Shown here one piece after another: positions 16,089 to 24,709 of a stretch of 64,000 nt of DNA. Both the position numbers and the translations under genes were made by a program. How positions within the stretch are numbered: position 1 is the stretch's first letter; the number at the start of each line of letters is the position of its first letter. The stretch lies in assembly GCA_958415525.1 (NCBI GenBank), contig CATYZE010000006.1, positions 1 through 64,000 on the forward strand, written 5' to 3'. This DNA comes from an uncultured Collinsella sp. Lineage in GTDB: Bacteria; Actinomycetota; Coriobacteriia; Coriobacteriales; Coriobacteriaceae. The notes beneath the pieces are model-generated. The model searched no databases, had not been told where the DNA came from, and was given only the letters and a program-made list of their open reading frames with translations.

Positions 16089-17222
16089 ATGAGCACTTCA
16101 ATTCAACCGAACGCGCCGTTTCGCGCTGATATCGTCGGCAGCTTTCTTCGTCCGCAGGCCGTAAAGGATGCCCGCGCTGCCTATGCGGCAGGCACGCTTG
16201 ATGCCGAGGGGCTTAAGGCCGTCGAGGAAGAGGCTATTCGCGACCTGGTGGACAAGCAAAAGGCCGCCGGCCTGCAGGTCATCACCGATGGCGAGTTCCG
16301 CCGCAGCTACTGGCACCTCGATTTTATGTGGGGGCTGAACGGCGTCGAGCGTCGCACCTCGCGCACCGGCTATATGTTCCACGACGAGGAGACCACGGCC
16401 GATACCGCCGTGGTGACCGGCCCCATCAGCGGCGAGAACCACCCCTTCGTTGCACACTTTAAGTTTGTCAAAGCCCTCGAGGGCGAGGGCCAGGTCGCGC
16501 GCCAGACCATCCCGGCACCGATCCAGACGTTCTCCGAGGTTACGCTCGATCGCTGCGATGGTCAGCAAGAGAGCCTGCGCGCCGTCTATAAGACCGACGA
16601 GGAGCTTGCCGACGCCATCGCAGCCGCCTATCGTACCGTGATTGCCGACCTGTACGCTGCGGGCTGCCGCAACATCCAGTTCGATGACTGCACCTGGGGT
16701 ATCTACTGCGATACCGACTTTGTCGCCAAGACCGGCATGAGCCCGGTCGACCTGCAAAAGGTGAGCGAGCTGGGCGTGGCACTCAACAATGCGGCTATCG
16801 AGGGTAAGCCCGATGACCTGGTCATTAACACACACGTGTGCCGTGGTAACTACCACTCTACCTATGCTTTCGAGGGCGGCTACGACCCCATCGCGCCGTA
16901 CCTGTTTGCGCATGAGGACGTTGACGCGTTCTATCTGGAGTTCGATACGCCGCGCGCCGGCGGTTTTGAGCCGCTCAAGTATGTTGCCCCCGGTAAGAAG
17001 GTCGTGCTGGGCCTGGTGACCACCAAGGCGGCCGAGCTCGAGAACGAGGATGTTATCGTCGGGCGCATCCGCGAAGCCGCAAAGTACGTGCCGCTCGAGA
17101 ACCTGTACCTGTCGCCCCAGTGTGGCTTTGCCAGCTGCGAGATCGGCAACAAGCTGACCGAGGACGAGCAGTGGGCAAAGATCGCGCTGGTCAAGCGCAT
17201 TGCCGAGCGCGTTTGGAAATAG
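16089..17222 (+). CDS. MetE C-terminal-type methionine synthase family protein (YxjG/YxjH-like)
   Basis: 377 residues corresponding to the C-terminal catalytic barrel of cobalamin-independent methionine synthase, without the N-terminal MetE half. Family features are the early FRADIVGSFLRP, VITDGEFRR, the Asp-rich QFDDCTWG, INTHVCRGN (zinc-ligand His and Cys) and the late LSPQCGFAS Cys. The three thiolate/imidazole ligands expected for a zinc site are therefore present. YxjG/YxjH-type proteins are thought to make methionine with a methyl donor other than polyglutamyl folate. AGGGAGA stands before the ATG. Regulation by the adjacent LysR protein through the site at 15981 is likely. Confidence 0.85.
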   Translation: MSTSIQPNAPFRADIVGSFLRPQAVKDARAAYAAGTLDAEGLKAVEEEAIRDLVDKQKAAGLQVITDGEFRRSYWHLDFMWGLNGVERRTSRTGYMFHDEETTADTAVVTGPISGENHPFVAHFKFVKALEGEGQVARQTIPAPIQTFSEVTLDRCDGQQESLRAVYKTDEELADAIAAAYRTVIADLYAAGCRNIQFDDCTWGIYCDTDFVAKTGMSPVDLQKVSELGVALNNAAIEGKPDDLVINTHVCRGNYHSTYAFEGGYDPIAPYLFAHEDVDAFYLEFDTPRAGGFEPLKYVAPGKKVVLGLVTTKAAELENEDVIVGRIREAAKYVPLENLYLSPQCGFASCEIGNKLTEDEQWAKIALVKRIAERVWK

Positions 17223-17344
17223 CGCTACCGTTCGCAGGTGACGGCGCGTGCGAGGCATTGCGTATCACGTACAATGGTTCGGATCGTATCGTTCGGGCAG
17301 GTTATCCGATATGCCTGATCGCCCTTCCATTCGAAAGGACTTCC

Positions 17345-18679
17345 ATGTCCCAGTCTTCGACGCCCGCCGTCACCGATGCCATCTACGATGCATCGTCGCT
17401 CGGCCGCCCGCGCATGTTTGTGTTGGGTTTGCAACACATGTTTGCGATGTTCGGAGCCACGGTGCTCGTGCCCGTGCTCACCGGCCTTTCCGTTTCGGCG
17501 ACGCTTCTGTTCGCCGGCATCGGCACGCTGCTGTTTCATTTTCTATCGCGCGGTAAGGTGCCCGCGTTCCTGGGCTCCTCGTTTGCCTTTATCGCGGGTT
17601 ATGCCGCCATTGCGCCCAACGGCGAGGCCGAGCTTTTGCCCTACGCTTGCCTGGGCGTAGCTTGTGCAGGCCTGCTCTATCCGGTGCTTGCGGCCCTGTT
17701 CCGCGCCTTTGGCGCCAAGCGTGTCATGCGTTTCTTCCCGCCGGTGGTGACTGGCCCCATCGTCATTTCCATCGGCTTGATCCTGGCAAGCTCTGCCATT
17801 GCTAACTGCCAGACCAACTGGTTTGTTGCTGTTATTGCCGTTGCCGTGATCGTCATCTGCAACATTTGGGGCCGCGGCATGGTCAAGATCGTGCCGATTC
17901 TGCTGGGCGTTGTGGTGAGCTATGCCGTTGCGGCGGTGCTGGGCGAGGTTGATTTTTCGGGGATTGCCGCCGCGCCGTGGGTCGGTCTACCTGTCGTGTG
18001 GGACAACACCGTGTTCGCGCTCTTTGGACCGCAGTTCGATAGCAGTCTTGCCACGACGGCCATTATCACCATCATGCCACTGGCCTTTGCGACCATGATT
18101 GAGCACATTGGAGATATTTCCGCCATTGGCTCTACCTGCGAACGCAATTACATTGCCGATCCCGGTCTGCACCGTACCCTGCTCGGCGATGGCCTGGCGA
18201 CTATCTTGGCATCGCTCTTTGGCGCCCCTGCCAATACGACGTATGGCGAGAACACCGGTGTGCTTGCCCTGACGCGCGTGTTCGACCCGCGCGTGATTCG
18301 CATTGCCGCCTGCTGTGCCATTGTGCTTTCGTTCTGCCCCAAGTTTGCCGCTGTGATCGCTGCTATGCCGGCATGCGTTATCGGTGGCGTGTCGCTCGTG
18401 CTCTACGGCATGATCAGCGCCGTGGGCGTTCGCAACCTTATCGAGAACCAGGTCGATTTCCAGAACAACCGCAACGTGCTGGTGGCGGCTCTGGTGCTCG
18501 TGCTTTCGCTCGGCATTGCCTACAGTACCACCGGTGCCATCGTGCTGGAGCTGGGCGGCGTGACCATTTCGCTTTCCGGCCTTGCCGTGGGCTCGCTGGT
18601 GGGCATTGTGCTCAACGCCATCCTGCCCGGTAACGACTTTGAGTTCGATACTTCCGAGCTTGAGGAAACTGCTGAATAG
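17345..18679 (+). CDS. uraA: uracil permease (NCS2 family)
   Basis: 444 residues of highly hydrophobic sequence consistent with the 14-segment NCS2 fold. The family motif TTYGENTGVLALTRV and the substrate-binding MIEHIGDISAIG segment are intact, and FLGSSFAFIAGY near residue 75 is typical of UraA. It should import uracil by proton symport at the cytoplasmic membrane. ATG 17345 has an AAAGGA site; the open frame back to 17120 overlaps the previous gene and is not used. It ends at a strong bidirectional terminator. Confidence 0.88.
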   Translation: MSQSSTPAVTDAIYDASSLGRPRMFVLGLQHMFAMFGATVLVPVLTGLSVSATLLFAGIGTLLFHFLSRGKVPAFLGSSFAFIAGYAAIAPNGEAELLPYACLGVACAGLLYPVLAALFRAFGAKRVMRFFPPVVTGPIVISIGLILASSAIANCQTNWFVAVIAVAVIVICNIWGRGMVKIVPILLGVVVSYAVAAVLGEVDFSGIAAAPWVGLPVVWDNTVFALFGPQFDSSLATTAIITIMPLAFATMIEHIGDISAIGSTCERNYIADPGLHRTLLGDGLATILASLFGAPANTTYGENTGVLALTRVFDPRVIRIAACCAIVLSFCPKFAAVIAAMPACVIGGVSLVLYGMISAVGVRNLIENQVDFQNNRNVLVAALVLVLSLGIAYSTTGAIVLELGGVTISLSGLAVGSLVGIVLNAILPGNDFEFDTSELEETAE

Positions 18680-18698
18680 TAGCTGCGTTCAGCCAAAT

Positions 18699-18742
18699 TA
18701 AAAATGGCGTCCATGCGTATGTACGCGTGGACGCCATTTTTA
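18699..18742. terminator. bidirectional terminator
   Basis: AAAAATGGCGTCCA and its complement TGGACGCCATTTTT flank a short variable loop. A-runs and T-runs on both sides make it work on either strand, ending uraA (+) and the esterase (-). The hairpin abuts the esterase stop codon. Confidence 0.85.
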
Positions 18743-19405
18743 ATGCGTCAGTATCCAGTGGATGCCGCGTGCCATGCGCAGGTCAGTTTGGGCAAAGTGG
18801 TTGCCGGGGTTGAGCTCCAGCGTCGCGGGAATACCACGTTCGCCGAGCAGTTTTTCCATGGCGCGTGTGTCTTCGAGGACGTGCCTCATCATGCGGTTGG
18901 GTGTCTTGGTCTCCTTTTTGCCGAGTGACAGATAGACGGCATCGGGCGCGTTCGACATCGTGTACTCGTGCGCGTAGTCGATAAAGCCAGGAAACCACAG
19001 GGAGCCCGATGCGCTTGCGGCGCGGTCAAAGACATCGGTCTGCCAGAGGGCCCAAAGCGAAAAGAGGCCCGCCAGCGAATAACCGGCAATGCCACGCCAA
19101 ACAGGTGGCTGTGGGAGCGATGATTCGACCTTTGGGATTATTCGGTTCAGCAGTTCATCGAGAAACTCGGACGCCTGTCCACCAAAGGGCTCGGCATCGC
19201 GTACGGTTCCGTCGCATTCCCAAGGGCTCAGCTCGCGATTCCAATCGAGCCCGCCAATGGTGACGAGGGTGAATGGCGGACAGTCGAGCTCTCGGCAACA
19301 CTCATAAACTTCGCTGCCGTCGCCCACGACCACAGGAAGGTAGATGACAGGCGCGCTTTCCGTATGATTCGAATAAACGGTTATCTGCTTTTGATGCGCT
19401 TCCAT
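18740..19405 (-). CDS. alpha/beta-hydrolase, Fes/IroE-like esterase
   Basis: 221 residues. The nucleophile elbow reads AGYSLAG (GxSxG) near residue 107, and a C-terminal NPGNHF supplies the likely catalytic His. The size and the GGLDWNRELSPW segment fit the small trimeric esterase-like (IroE, BesA, esterase-D) group. There is no signal peptide, so it is cytoplasmic. Some relatives hydrolyse siderophore lactones but no siderophore genes are nearby, so the substrate is unknown. The start has a GAGAGAAG site. Confidence 0.75.
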   Translation of the reverse strand: MEAHQKQITVYSNHTESAPVIYLPVVVGDGSEVYECCRELDCPPFTLVTIGGLDWNRELSPWECDGTVRDAEPFGGQASEFLDELLNRIIPKVESSLPQPPVWRGIAGYSLAGLFSLWALWQTDVFDRAASASGSLWFPGFIDYAHEYTMSNAPDAVYLSLGKKETKTPNRMMRHVLEDTRAMEKLLGERGIPATLELNPGNHFAQTDLRMARGIHWILTH

Positions 19406-19517
19406 GACGGGCTTCTCTCAGTGTTGTGATATCGGCAGCCTCAATTGTCGCACGCCAGCGTATGCCGGTTGGACAGCATCAAGAACATTCGCGTGCGCCG
19501 CGCGGGCGCAAATGAAA

Positions 19518-19553
19518 AACGCCACCGCCGGAGGGGAGCTTGGCGGTGGCGTT
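19518..19553 (-). terminator. terminator of the surface protein gene
   Basis: AACGCCACCGCC and GGCGGTGGCGTT form a 12-bp stem with a 12-base loop. Read on the minus strand it is followed by GTTTTC, a short T-run. Confidence 0.75.
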
Positions 19554-19617
19554 GCTAAACGGTGTGCAGGCTAGCACTTCTGTGGGTGCCGTCCCGTGCG
19601 TTAAAGGTCAAAGCTGT

Positions 19618-21420
19618 CTATGAGCGCTTGCGGCTCACCATGGTGCCTGCCGCGATAGCGGCTGTTCCCGCAAGGACGGTTGCCACGATGGCCGCACCCG
19701 AGGTGTCGCCGGTTGCCGCGAGCACGCCGGTAGTCTTGGCTTTCGTGGTTGAAGCCGCAACGGCCTTGGTCGGCTTTGAGCCCTCAGGCGTGGGATTCTG
19801 CTTGGACTCCGCGGGCTTGCTTTCTGCGGGCTTGGTCTCGTCGGGCTTGGGGTCTTCCGGCTTGGCTACCTCGGGAGGTGCGGTGGTCGTGCTTTTGGCG
19901 ACTGCTTTGATATAGAGGGAGTCGACCGTGGCGTCGCCCGTGCCGATGGCTTGGCCTGCCTCGTAGATGCCGTCACGGAGCTTGCGATAGTCAATGACCT
20001 TGCCGCCTTCGGGCGTCTGGATGGCGGCGTTCTCAATCTTGATGGTGCCGATTGTCTTGCCGTCAGCGCTCATGGCACGGGCAAAGATTGCCGCTGTATC
20101 TCCTTCGGCCGTTACCTTGCTGCGGATGATCGAGATGACTGCGGGTGTGACGCCCTCGCTGGTCTGGGCGATGATGCCGATGTTCTCGCCTTGGGGTTCG
20201 CGCCTCGTCTCGCCATCTTGGTTTTCGCTGTAGGGGATGGGGCCGTCGCCGTTCTCGACATAGCGGGCTATGGCCTTGACAACGGAGTCGCTGATGTAGA
20301 TGTGGCCGCCCTTCTCGTTGGGTCGATCGTTTCTGGTGGAGAATGCAGCCGAAACCTCGCCTTCCGCAAACGCGTCCACGGTGGAGCCGTTCTTGACGAC
20401 GATGTCGTCCTGGTAGGTGAAGAGGGCGTTGGCGCCACCGTATCTGCCTTTACTTGCACGGACCGTCACGTTTGCATGATCGAGGGTGATGCCCTTGTGG
20501 GCATAGACGCCATATTCAACACCGTTTACGTTGAGGGAGGCGTTTGTGGCTGCGAGGCTGCCCTTGGCCTCGACGGCAGCGTCTTTCTCGGAGCTTGCCT
20601 TGACCTGGCTGCCGTCCGAGATGTTGATATTGCCGCCGCTCCAAAGGGCCTCACCATCGGCTGAGCTTGCCTCGACCGTCCCGCCACCCTTGATGGTGAG
20701 GTTCTTGTCGGTTCCAATACCCTTGTCCTTGGTAGCCCTGGCGGTGACGGCTCCGCTGTCGTCAATCGTGATATTGCCGTTTGCCCTGATGCCATCCGAT
20801 GCACCCGTGGCGTTGACGTTGCCCGAACCTTTGATAGCGAGATCACCCCCGGCATTGATGGCATCAAACCCAGTGCTCGTGGCGTTGACGGATCCGGCTC
20901 CGTCGATGTTGATATTACCCGTGGAGAGGATAGCGTCCTCAGTAGATGTCACACTGAGCGTGCCGCCCTCGTCGCCTTGGATATTGAGCTCGGCATTCTC
21001 GTTAGTGCCATGAGAAACGTTGATGCTTTCGATCCATTCGGCAGTGACGATGTTGGTTCCCGAGTAATTCACGTTGAGCTTGCCTGCGGCCTGGATCTCG
21101 CCGCCGTTATAGTTGTTGAGCTTCAAGTCGTCGGCGCCGTCCCACGACCAGGTACCGGCCTCGTCGCTCGCCGCGGTGTTGTACTTGTTGCCGCCGACCT
21201 TGACCCATTCCGCTGCGAGCGAGACGCTCGGCATGAGCAGCGAGCTCATCGTGAGCGCGCACACGGCGCCTACGACGATGCGGCGCGTCACGCGGCGCCA
21301 GCTGCCGTGCGCGAGTCCTATGCGACGGCGAACGTCGGGTTCGGCAACATGGGTTCCGGCAGTAGTGTCATTGCGTTTGGGGGTCGTGAACAAGGCTGCC
21401 ACGGTTGCTCCCATCCTCAT
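19618..21420 (-). CDS. secreted, cell-wall-anchored beta-helix (Cthe_2159-like) protein
   Basis: About 600 residues. A long basic N-terminus leads to a hydrophobic signal core (IVVGAVCALTMSSLLM) with cleavage likely after SLA-A. Residues about 80-480 are a right-handed beta-helix of imperfect ~20-30 residue coils with the recurrent pattern G-N-I-x-I-x-G/D-S/G-x-V-x-A, as in Cthe_2159 calcium- and polygalacturonate-binding proteins. Then comes a Pro/Lys/Glu/Ser linker with PAESKPAESK repeats. The end is a sortase-like signal LAATGD, a hydrophobic helix and RKRS. The usual LPxTG is therefore LAxTG. The start is uncertain; ATG 21420 (or 21414) has a poor ribosome site. It may bind carbohydrate or serve adhesion. 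Confidence 0.8.
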   Translation of the reverse strand: MRMGATVAALFTTPKRNDTTAGTHVAEPDVRRRIGLAHGSWRRVTRRIVVGAVCALTMSSLLMPSVSLAAEWVKVGGNKYNTAASDEAGTWSWDGADDLKLNNYNGGEIQAAGKLNVNYSGTNIVTAEWIESINVSHGTNENAELNIQGDEGGTLSVTSTEDAILSTGNINIDGAGSVNATSTGFDAINAGGDLAIKGSGNVNATGASDGIRANGNITIDDSGAVTARATKDKGIGTDKNLTIKGGGTVEASSADGEALWSGGNINISDGSQVKASSEKDAAVEAKGSLAATNASLNVNGVEYGVYAHKGITLDHANVTVRASKGRYGGANALFTYQDDIVVKNGSTVDAFAEGEVSAAFSTRNDRPNEKGGHIYISDSVVKAIARYVENGDGPIPYSENQDGETRREPQGENIGIIAQTSEGVTPAVISIIRSKVTAEGDTAAIFARAMSADGKTIGTIKIENAAIQTPEGGKVIDYRKLRDGIYEAGQAIGTGDATVDSLYIKAVAKSTTTAPPEVAKPEDPKPDETKPAESKPAESKQNPTPEGSKPTKAVAASTTKAKTTGVLAATGDTSGAAIVATVLAGTAAIAAGTMVSRKRS

Positions 21421-21547
21421 AGGGCCTATGCGGTTATATCCAGCATATCTGCAGGATGTAGCCGTCGGTAGTGCCGTTTGGAGGGCAAAATGGCCAAAAT
21501 GGGGGAGAAATAGGCCGCACGCCGGCGCAGGGACCGGCGCTAAAAGA

Positions 21548-21580
21548 AAAGCGCGGGGCCGCATGGCGACTCCGCGCTTT
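21548..21580 (-). terminator. terminator of the purine permease gene
   Basis: AAAGCGCGG/CCGCGCTTT arms with a 15-base loop. On the minus strand the stem runs into TTTTCTTTTA. It ends the NCS2 purine permease transcript. Confidence 0.8.
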
Positions 21581-21606
21581 ATTGTTCAGCTTTTGCAGCC
21601 TTGCCC

Positions 21607-22917
21607 TTACGCTACGAAGAAGTAGACGAGGAAGGCAAGGGCTGCGATCCACATGAGCGGTTTGATCTTCGAGGCCTCGCCCTTAAAGAGCGCGACGATC
21701 ACGTAGGCGATAAAGCCCAGACCGATGCCGGCAGAGATGGAGTAGGTGAAGGGCACGCCGGCGACGATCATGAACGCCGGGAAGCCCTGCGAGACATCGG
21801 ACCAGTCGATCTCGGAGGCCTCGCTCATCATGAGGTAGCCGACGTAGACCAGGGCACCGCAGGTGGCGGCGCTGGAAACGATGGAGACGACGGGGGAGAA
21901 GAAGGCGGCGAGGATGAACAGCACGCCGGTGGTGACGGAGGTGAGGCCCGTGCGGCCACCGTCGGCGGCGCCGGAAGTGGACTCGACGAAGGTGGTGATG
22001 GAGGAGACGCCCATGAAACCGCCCACAGCAGCGGCGGCGGAGTCGACGATCAGGATCTCCTTGATATTCTCGACGTTGCCGTCGTCGGTGAGGAACTCGC
22101 CCTGCTTGGCCACGGCCATCGCGGTGCCCATGGTGTCGAAGAAGTCACTCATGAGCAGCGAGAACGAGATGACGAGGAGCGCGGGGTCGGTAAGGACCTT
22201 GACGATGGCGGGCACGCCGCCGGCGTCGGCGATGGGGCCACCGATGCTCGAGAAGTCGAGCGGGGCGATGATACCGGTCGGAGCCTGGGTCACACCAAGG
22301 GGGATACCGGCGATGACGGCGACGACGATGCCGATGAGCAGCGAGCCGGGGACGTTGCGGCAGGCGAGGGCGACTGTCACCAGGATGGAGATGATGCCGA
22401 CGATGAATGTGGGGGAGGTGATGTCGCCCAGACCGACGAGTGTACCGGCGCCGGCGGTGATAATGCCGGCATCGCACAGGCCAATCATGGCGATGAACAG
22501 GCCCAGACCCATCGAGATGGCGTGACGCAGGACAACCGGGATGGCGTCCATGATGGCCTCGCGCAGGCCACAAAGCACGAGCAGCAAGATGACGACGCCC
22601 TCAAGGAAGATGACGCTCATGGCCACGTGCCAGTCACCGCCGCAGACGGTGGTGGTGATTCCAGCGATCATCGCGTTGACGCCTAAGCCCGACGCGCAGG
22701 CGAGCGGGCGGTTGGCGAAGATGCCCATGCAGATGGTCATGATGCCAGCGCCCAGGCAGGTGGCGCAAGCGAGTGCTCCTGCATCGATGCCGGCGCCCGA
22801 GAGCACCGCGGGGTTGACGGCGATGATGTAGGCCATCGCCAGGAACGTTGTCAGTCCAGCGCGGAGTTCGGTCCCGATTGTGGACTTGCGCTCGCTGACG
22901 TGAAATAGTTCGTCCAT
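21607..22917 (-). CDS. adenine/guanine/hypoxanthine permease (AzgA-type NCS2)
   Basis: 436 residues, strongly hydrophobic. The order of motifs fits the AzgA/PbuG branch: TELRAGLTTFLAMAYIIAVNP near the N-terminus, GLGVNAMIAG in the first half, and GVSSITTFVESTSGAADGGRTGLTSV in the second. It should import purine bases by proton symport. ATG 22917 has GGAAAGGG at 5 bases. No purine riboswitch is visible in the 190-base leader. It stands alone, divergent from the deformylase-like gene. Which base is preferred cannot be told. Confidence 0.87.
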   Translation of the reverse strand: MDELFHVSERKSTIGTELRAGLTTFLAMAYIIAVNPAVLSGAGIDAGALACATCLGAGIMTICMGIFANRPLACASGLGVNAMIAGITTTVCGGDWHVAMSVIFLEGVVILLLVLCGLREAIMDAIPVVLRHAISMGLGLFIAMIGLCDAGIITAGAGTLVGLGDITSPTFIVGIISILVTVALACRNVPGSLLIGIVVAVIAGIPLGVTQAPTGIIAPLDFSSIGGPIADAGGVPAIVKVLTDPALLVISFSLLMSDFFDTMGTAMAVAKQGEFLTDDGNVENIKEILIVDSAAAAVGGFMGVSSITTFVESTSGAADGGRTGLTSVTTGVLFILAAFFSPVVSIVSSAATCGALVYVGYLMMSEASEIDWSDVSQGFPAFMIVAGVPFTYSISAGIGLGFIAYVIVALFKGEASKIKPLMWIAALAFLVYFFVA

Positions 22918-23110
22918 GCATACCCTTTCCTTGTTCGGCCCCGAGTTTAGGCCGATTGACACGAACTCACCTACTATAGCCCCTTTACGACGCTGTTGTT
23001 CCTCGCATGTTGATGTTCGGCGCTTTGTAGCAGACGGACGGTATTTTTCGCATGAAAATGTGTGGGTACCGTATACTTAAGCGGTTACAACGACCCCTAT
23101 GGAGGAACGT

Positions 23111-23530
23111 ATGATTAAAGAGCTTTGCCACGACGAGGCTATCCTGTCCCAGCGTTGCGAGGTTGCGACTGTCGAGGACGAGTCGGTCGCACAGGACCTG
23201 ATCGATACCATCAAGTCGCTCGACGATGCCGGCTGCCTTGCCGCTAACCAGATTGGCGTTACCAAGAAGGTTTGCGTCTACCTGGACGATGCCGGCGAGC
23301 CCCACGTGCTCTACAACCCCCGTCTGGTGTTTGGCCTGGGCGCCAGCAAGATGGAGGAGAGCTGCCTGACGCACGAGGAGGTCACCAAGTCCACGCGCTA
23401 TATCAAGTGCAAGGTTGCCTTTGACCAGATCGTCGACGGCAAGATGAAGGAGTGCCGCCGCGACTACGCGGGCTTTGAGGCACAAATGATCCAGCATATG
23501 ATCGATCACTGCCAAGGTAAACTTGTCTAG
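23111..23530 (+). CDS. peptide-deformylase-like protein with altered active site
   Basis: 139 residues with the deformylase fold. The first motif is GCLAANQIG (Gln kept), the second is ESCLTHEE with the metal-ligand Cys, and the third is QHMIDH. In true deformylases the third motif is HExxH, and here the catalytic Glu is Met although both metal His remain. It may bind metal but is unlikely to deformylate normally. ATG 23111 follows GGAGG by 5 bases. A second, HExxH-containing deformylase is at 37131, so this copy may have taken another role. A TATACT -10 box at 23072 suggests its own promoter. Confidence 0.85.
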   Translation: MIKELCHDEAILSQRCEVATVEDESVAQDLIDTIKSLDDAGCLAANQIGVTKKVCVYLDDAGEPHVLYNPRLVFGLGASKMEESCLTHEEVTKSTRYIKCKVAFDQIVDGKMKECRRDYAGFEAQMIQHMIDHCQGKLV

Positions 23531-23664
23531 GGTGGTTTAATTGGGGACCGAATTTGCGGTCTTTGTCCCGGGCGTGACATTGTTGTCATGTCCGGGCTTT
23601 TGTGTTTAGCGCCTTTTTGTTTGGTGACAATAACCTTAGCAAGAACGTAAAGCTGGGAGGCGCT

Positions 23665-24630
23665 ATGTGCACGAGCATTCGATTTACCGATAATTCTGGC
23701 CACATGTATCTGGGCCGCAACCTCGACTGGAGCTTTGACTACGGCCAACAGGTTCGCGTGATGCCGCGCGGATTTCACATTCCGTATTCGTTTATCGACG
23801 ACGCGACAGCGGCACACGCGGTGATCGGTATGTGCATCGATTACAAGAACTACCCTATGTTCTTCGACTGCGGCAACGATGCGGGCCTCGCCGTGGCGGG
23901 TCTCAATTTCCCGGGTTATGCCGAGTATGCCGAGGACCCTGTCGACGGCAAGACCAATATCGCGGCCTATGAGTTTCCCCTGTGGGTGGCAGCGACGTTC
24001 TCGACGGTCGACGAGGTCGAGGCTGCGCTGCGCGATACGGTGATTGTCGCCAAATCTGCGGGAGAGGGGCTGGGCGTGTCGCTGCTCCATTGGATTATCG
24101 GCGACAACCAGCGTAGCATCGTGGTCGAGATGATGGCTGACGGCCTGCATGTATACGACGATCCGGTCGACACCCTTGCCAACCAGCCGACCTTCCCGTG
24201 GCACATGGAAAACCTGCGCACCTATATCACTGCCACAAGCGATTTTCCGCAGACGGCGACATGGCGTGGCGCCGAGCTCAAGCCCTATGGCGCGGGTGCC
24301 GGCATGCGCGGTATTCCGGGCGATTGCTATTCGCCGAGCCGTTTTGTAAAGGCGGCGTACCTCAATGCCAATTACCCGCAAAAGGAGAGCGAGACCGAAA
24401 ACGTCGTCCGCATGTTCCGTTCACTCGAGGGCGTGGTGATGATTGAGGGGGCGTCCAGGATGGGCGATGGCAAGTTCGAGAAGACTATCTATACCGGATG
24501 CTTTAGCGCGCGCACGGGCAATTATTACTACGCGATGTATGGAGATCCGTCGATTCGCTACGTGAGCCTGATGGATGCCGAGGGCGCGAGCCCCGATAGG
24601 CTCGTGGTTCCCGAGCCGCGTCGTTCGTAG
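23665..24630 (+). CDS. bsh: bile salt hydrolase / choloylglycine hydrolase
   Basis: 321 residues of the N-terminal-nucleophile (Ntn) Cys hydrolase family. Cys2 becomes the nucleophile after Met removal, and Arg18 and Asp21 (LGRNLDW) sit exactly where family enzymes have them. AGLNFPG, NQPTFPWHMENL and SPSRFVKAAY give the remaining Asn and Arg active-site positions. The family cleaves glycine- or taurine-conjugated bile acids, with penicillin V acylases as close relatives. There is no signal peptide, so it is intracellular. GGGAGG precedes the ATG and fixes Cys2, so the upstream open frame is not used. It is a single-gene unit closed by a strong hairpin and is typical for a gut Collinsella. 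Confidence 0.9.
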   Translation: MCTSIRFTDNSGHMYLGRNLDWSFDYGQQVRVMPRGFHIPYSFIDDATAAHAVIGMCIDYKNYPMFFDCGNDAGLAVAGLNFPGYAEYAEDPVDGKTNIAAYEFPLWVAATFSTVDEVEAALRDTVIVAKSAGEGLGVSLLHWIIGDNQRSIVVEMMADGLHVYDDPVDTLANQPTFPWHMENLRTYITATSDFPQTATWRGAELKPYGAGAGMRGIPGDCYSPSRFVKAAYLNANYPQKESETENVVRMFRSLEGVVMIEGASRMGDGKFEKTIYTGCFSARTGNYYYAMYGDPSIRYVSLMDAEGASPDRLVVPEPRRS

Positions 24631-24653
24631 CCGTTAGCTTTACTGCAACGCAA

Positions 24654-24689
24654 AGCGGCCCTGCGTCTCCCGTGAGATGCAGGGCCGCT
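24654..24689. terminator. bidirectional terminator between bsh and kup
   Basis: AGCGGCCCTGC and GCAGGGCCGCT form an 11-bp GC-rich stem with a 14-base loop between the converging genes. A clear T-run is missing. Confidence 0.75.
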
Positions 24690-24709
24690 GTCGTCAATTC
24701 GTGACGTCG

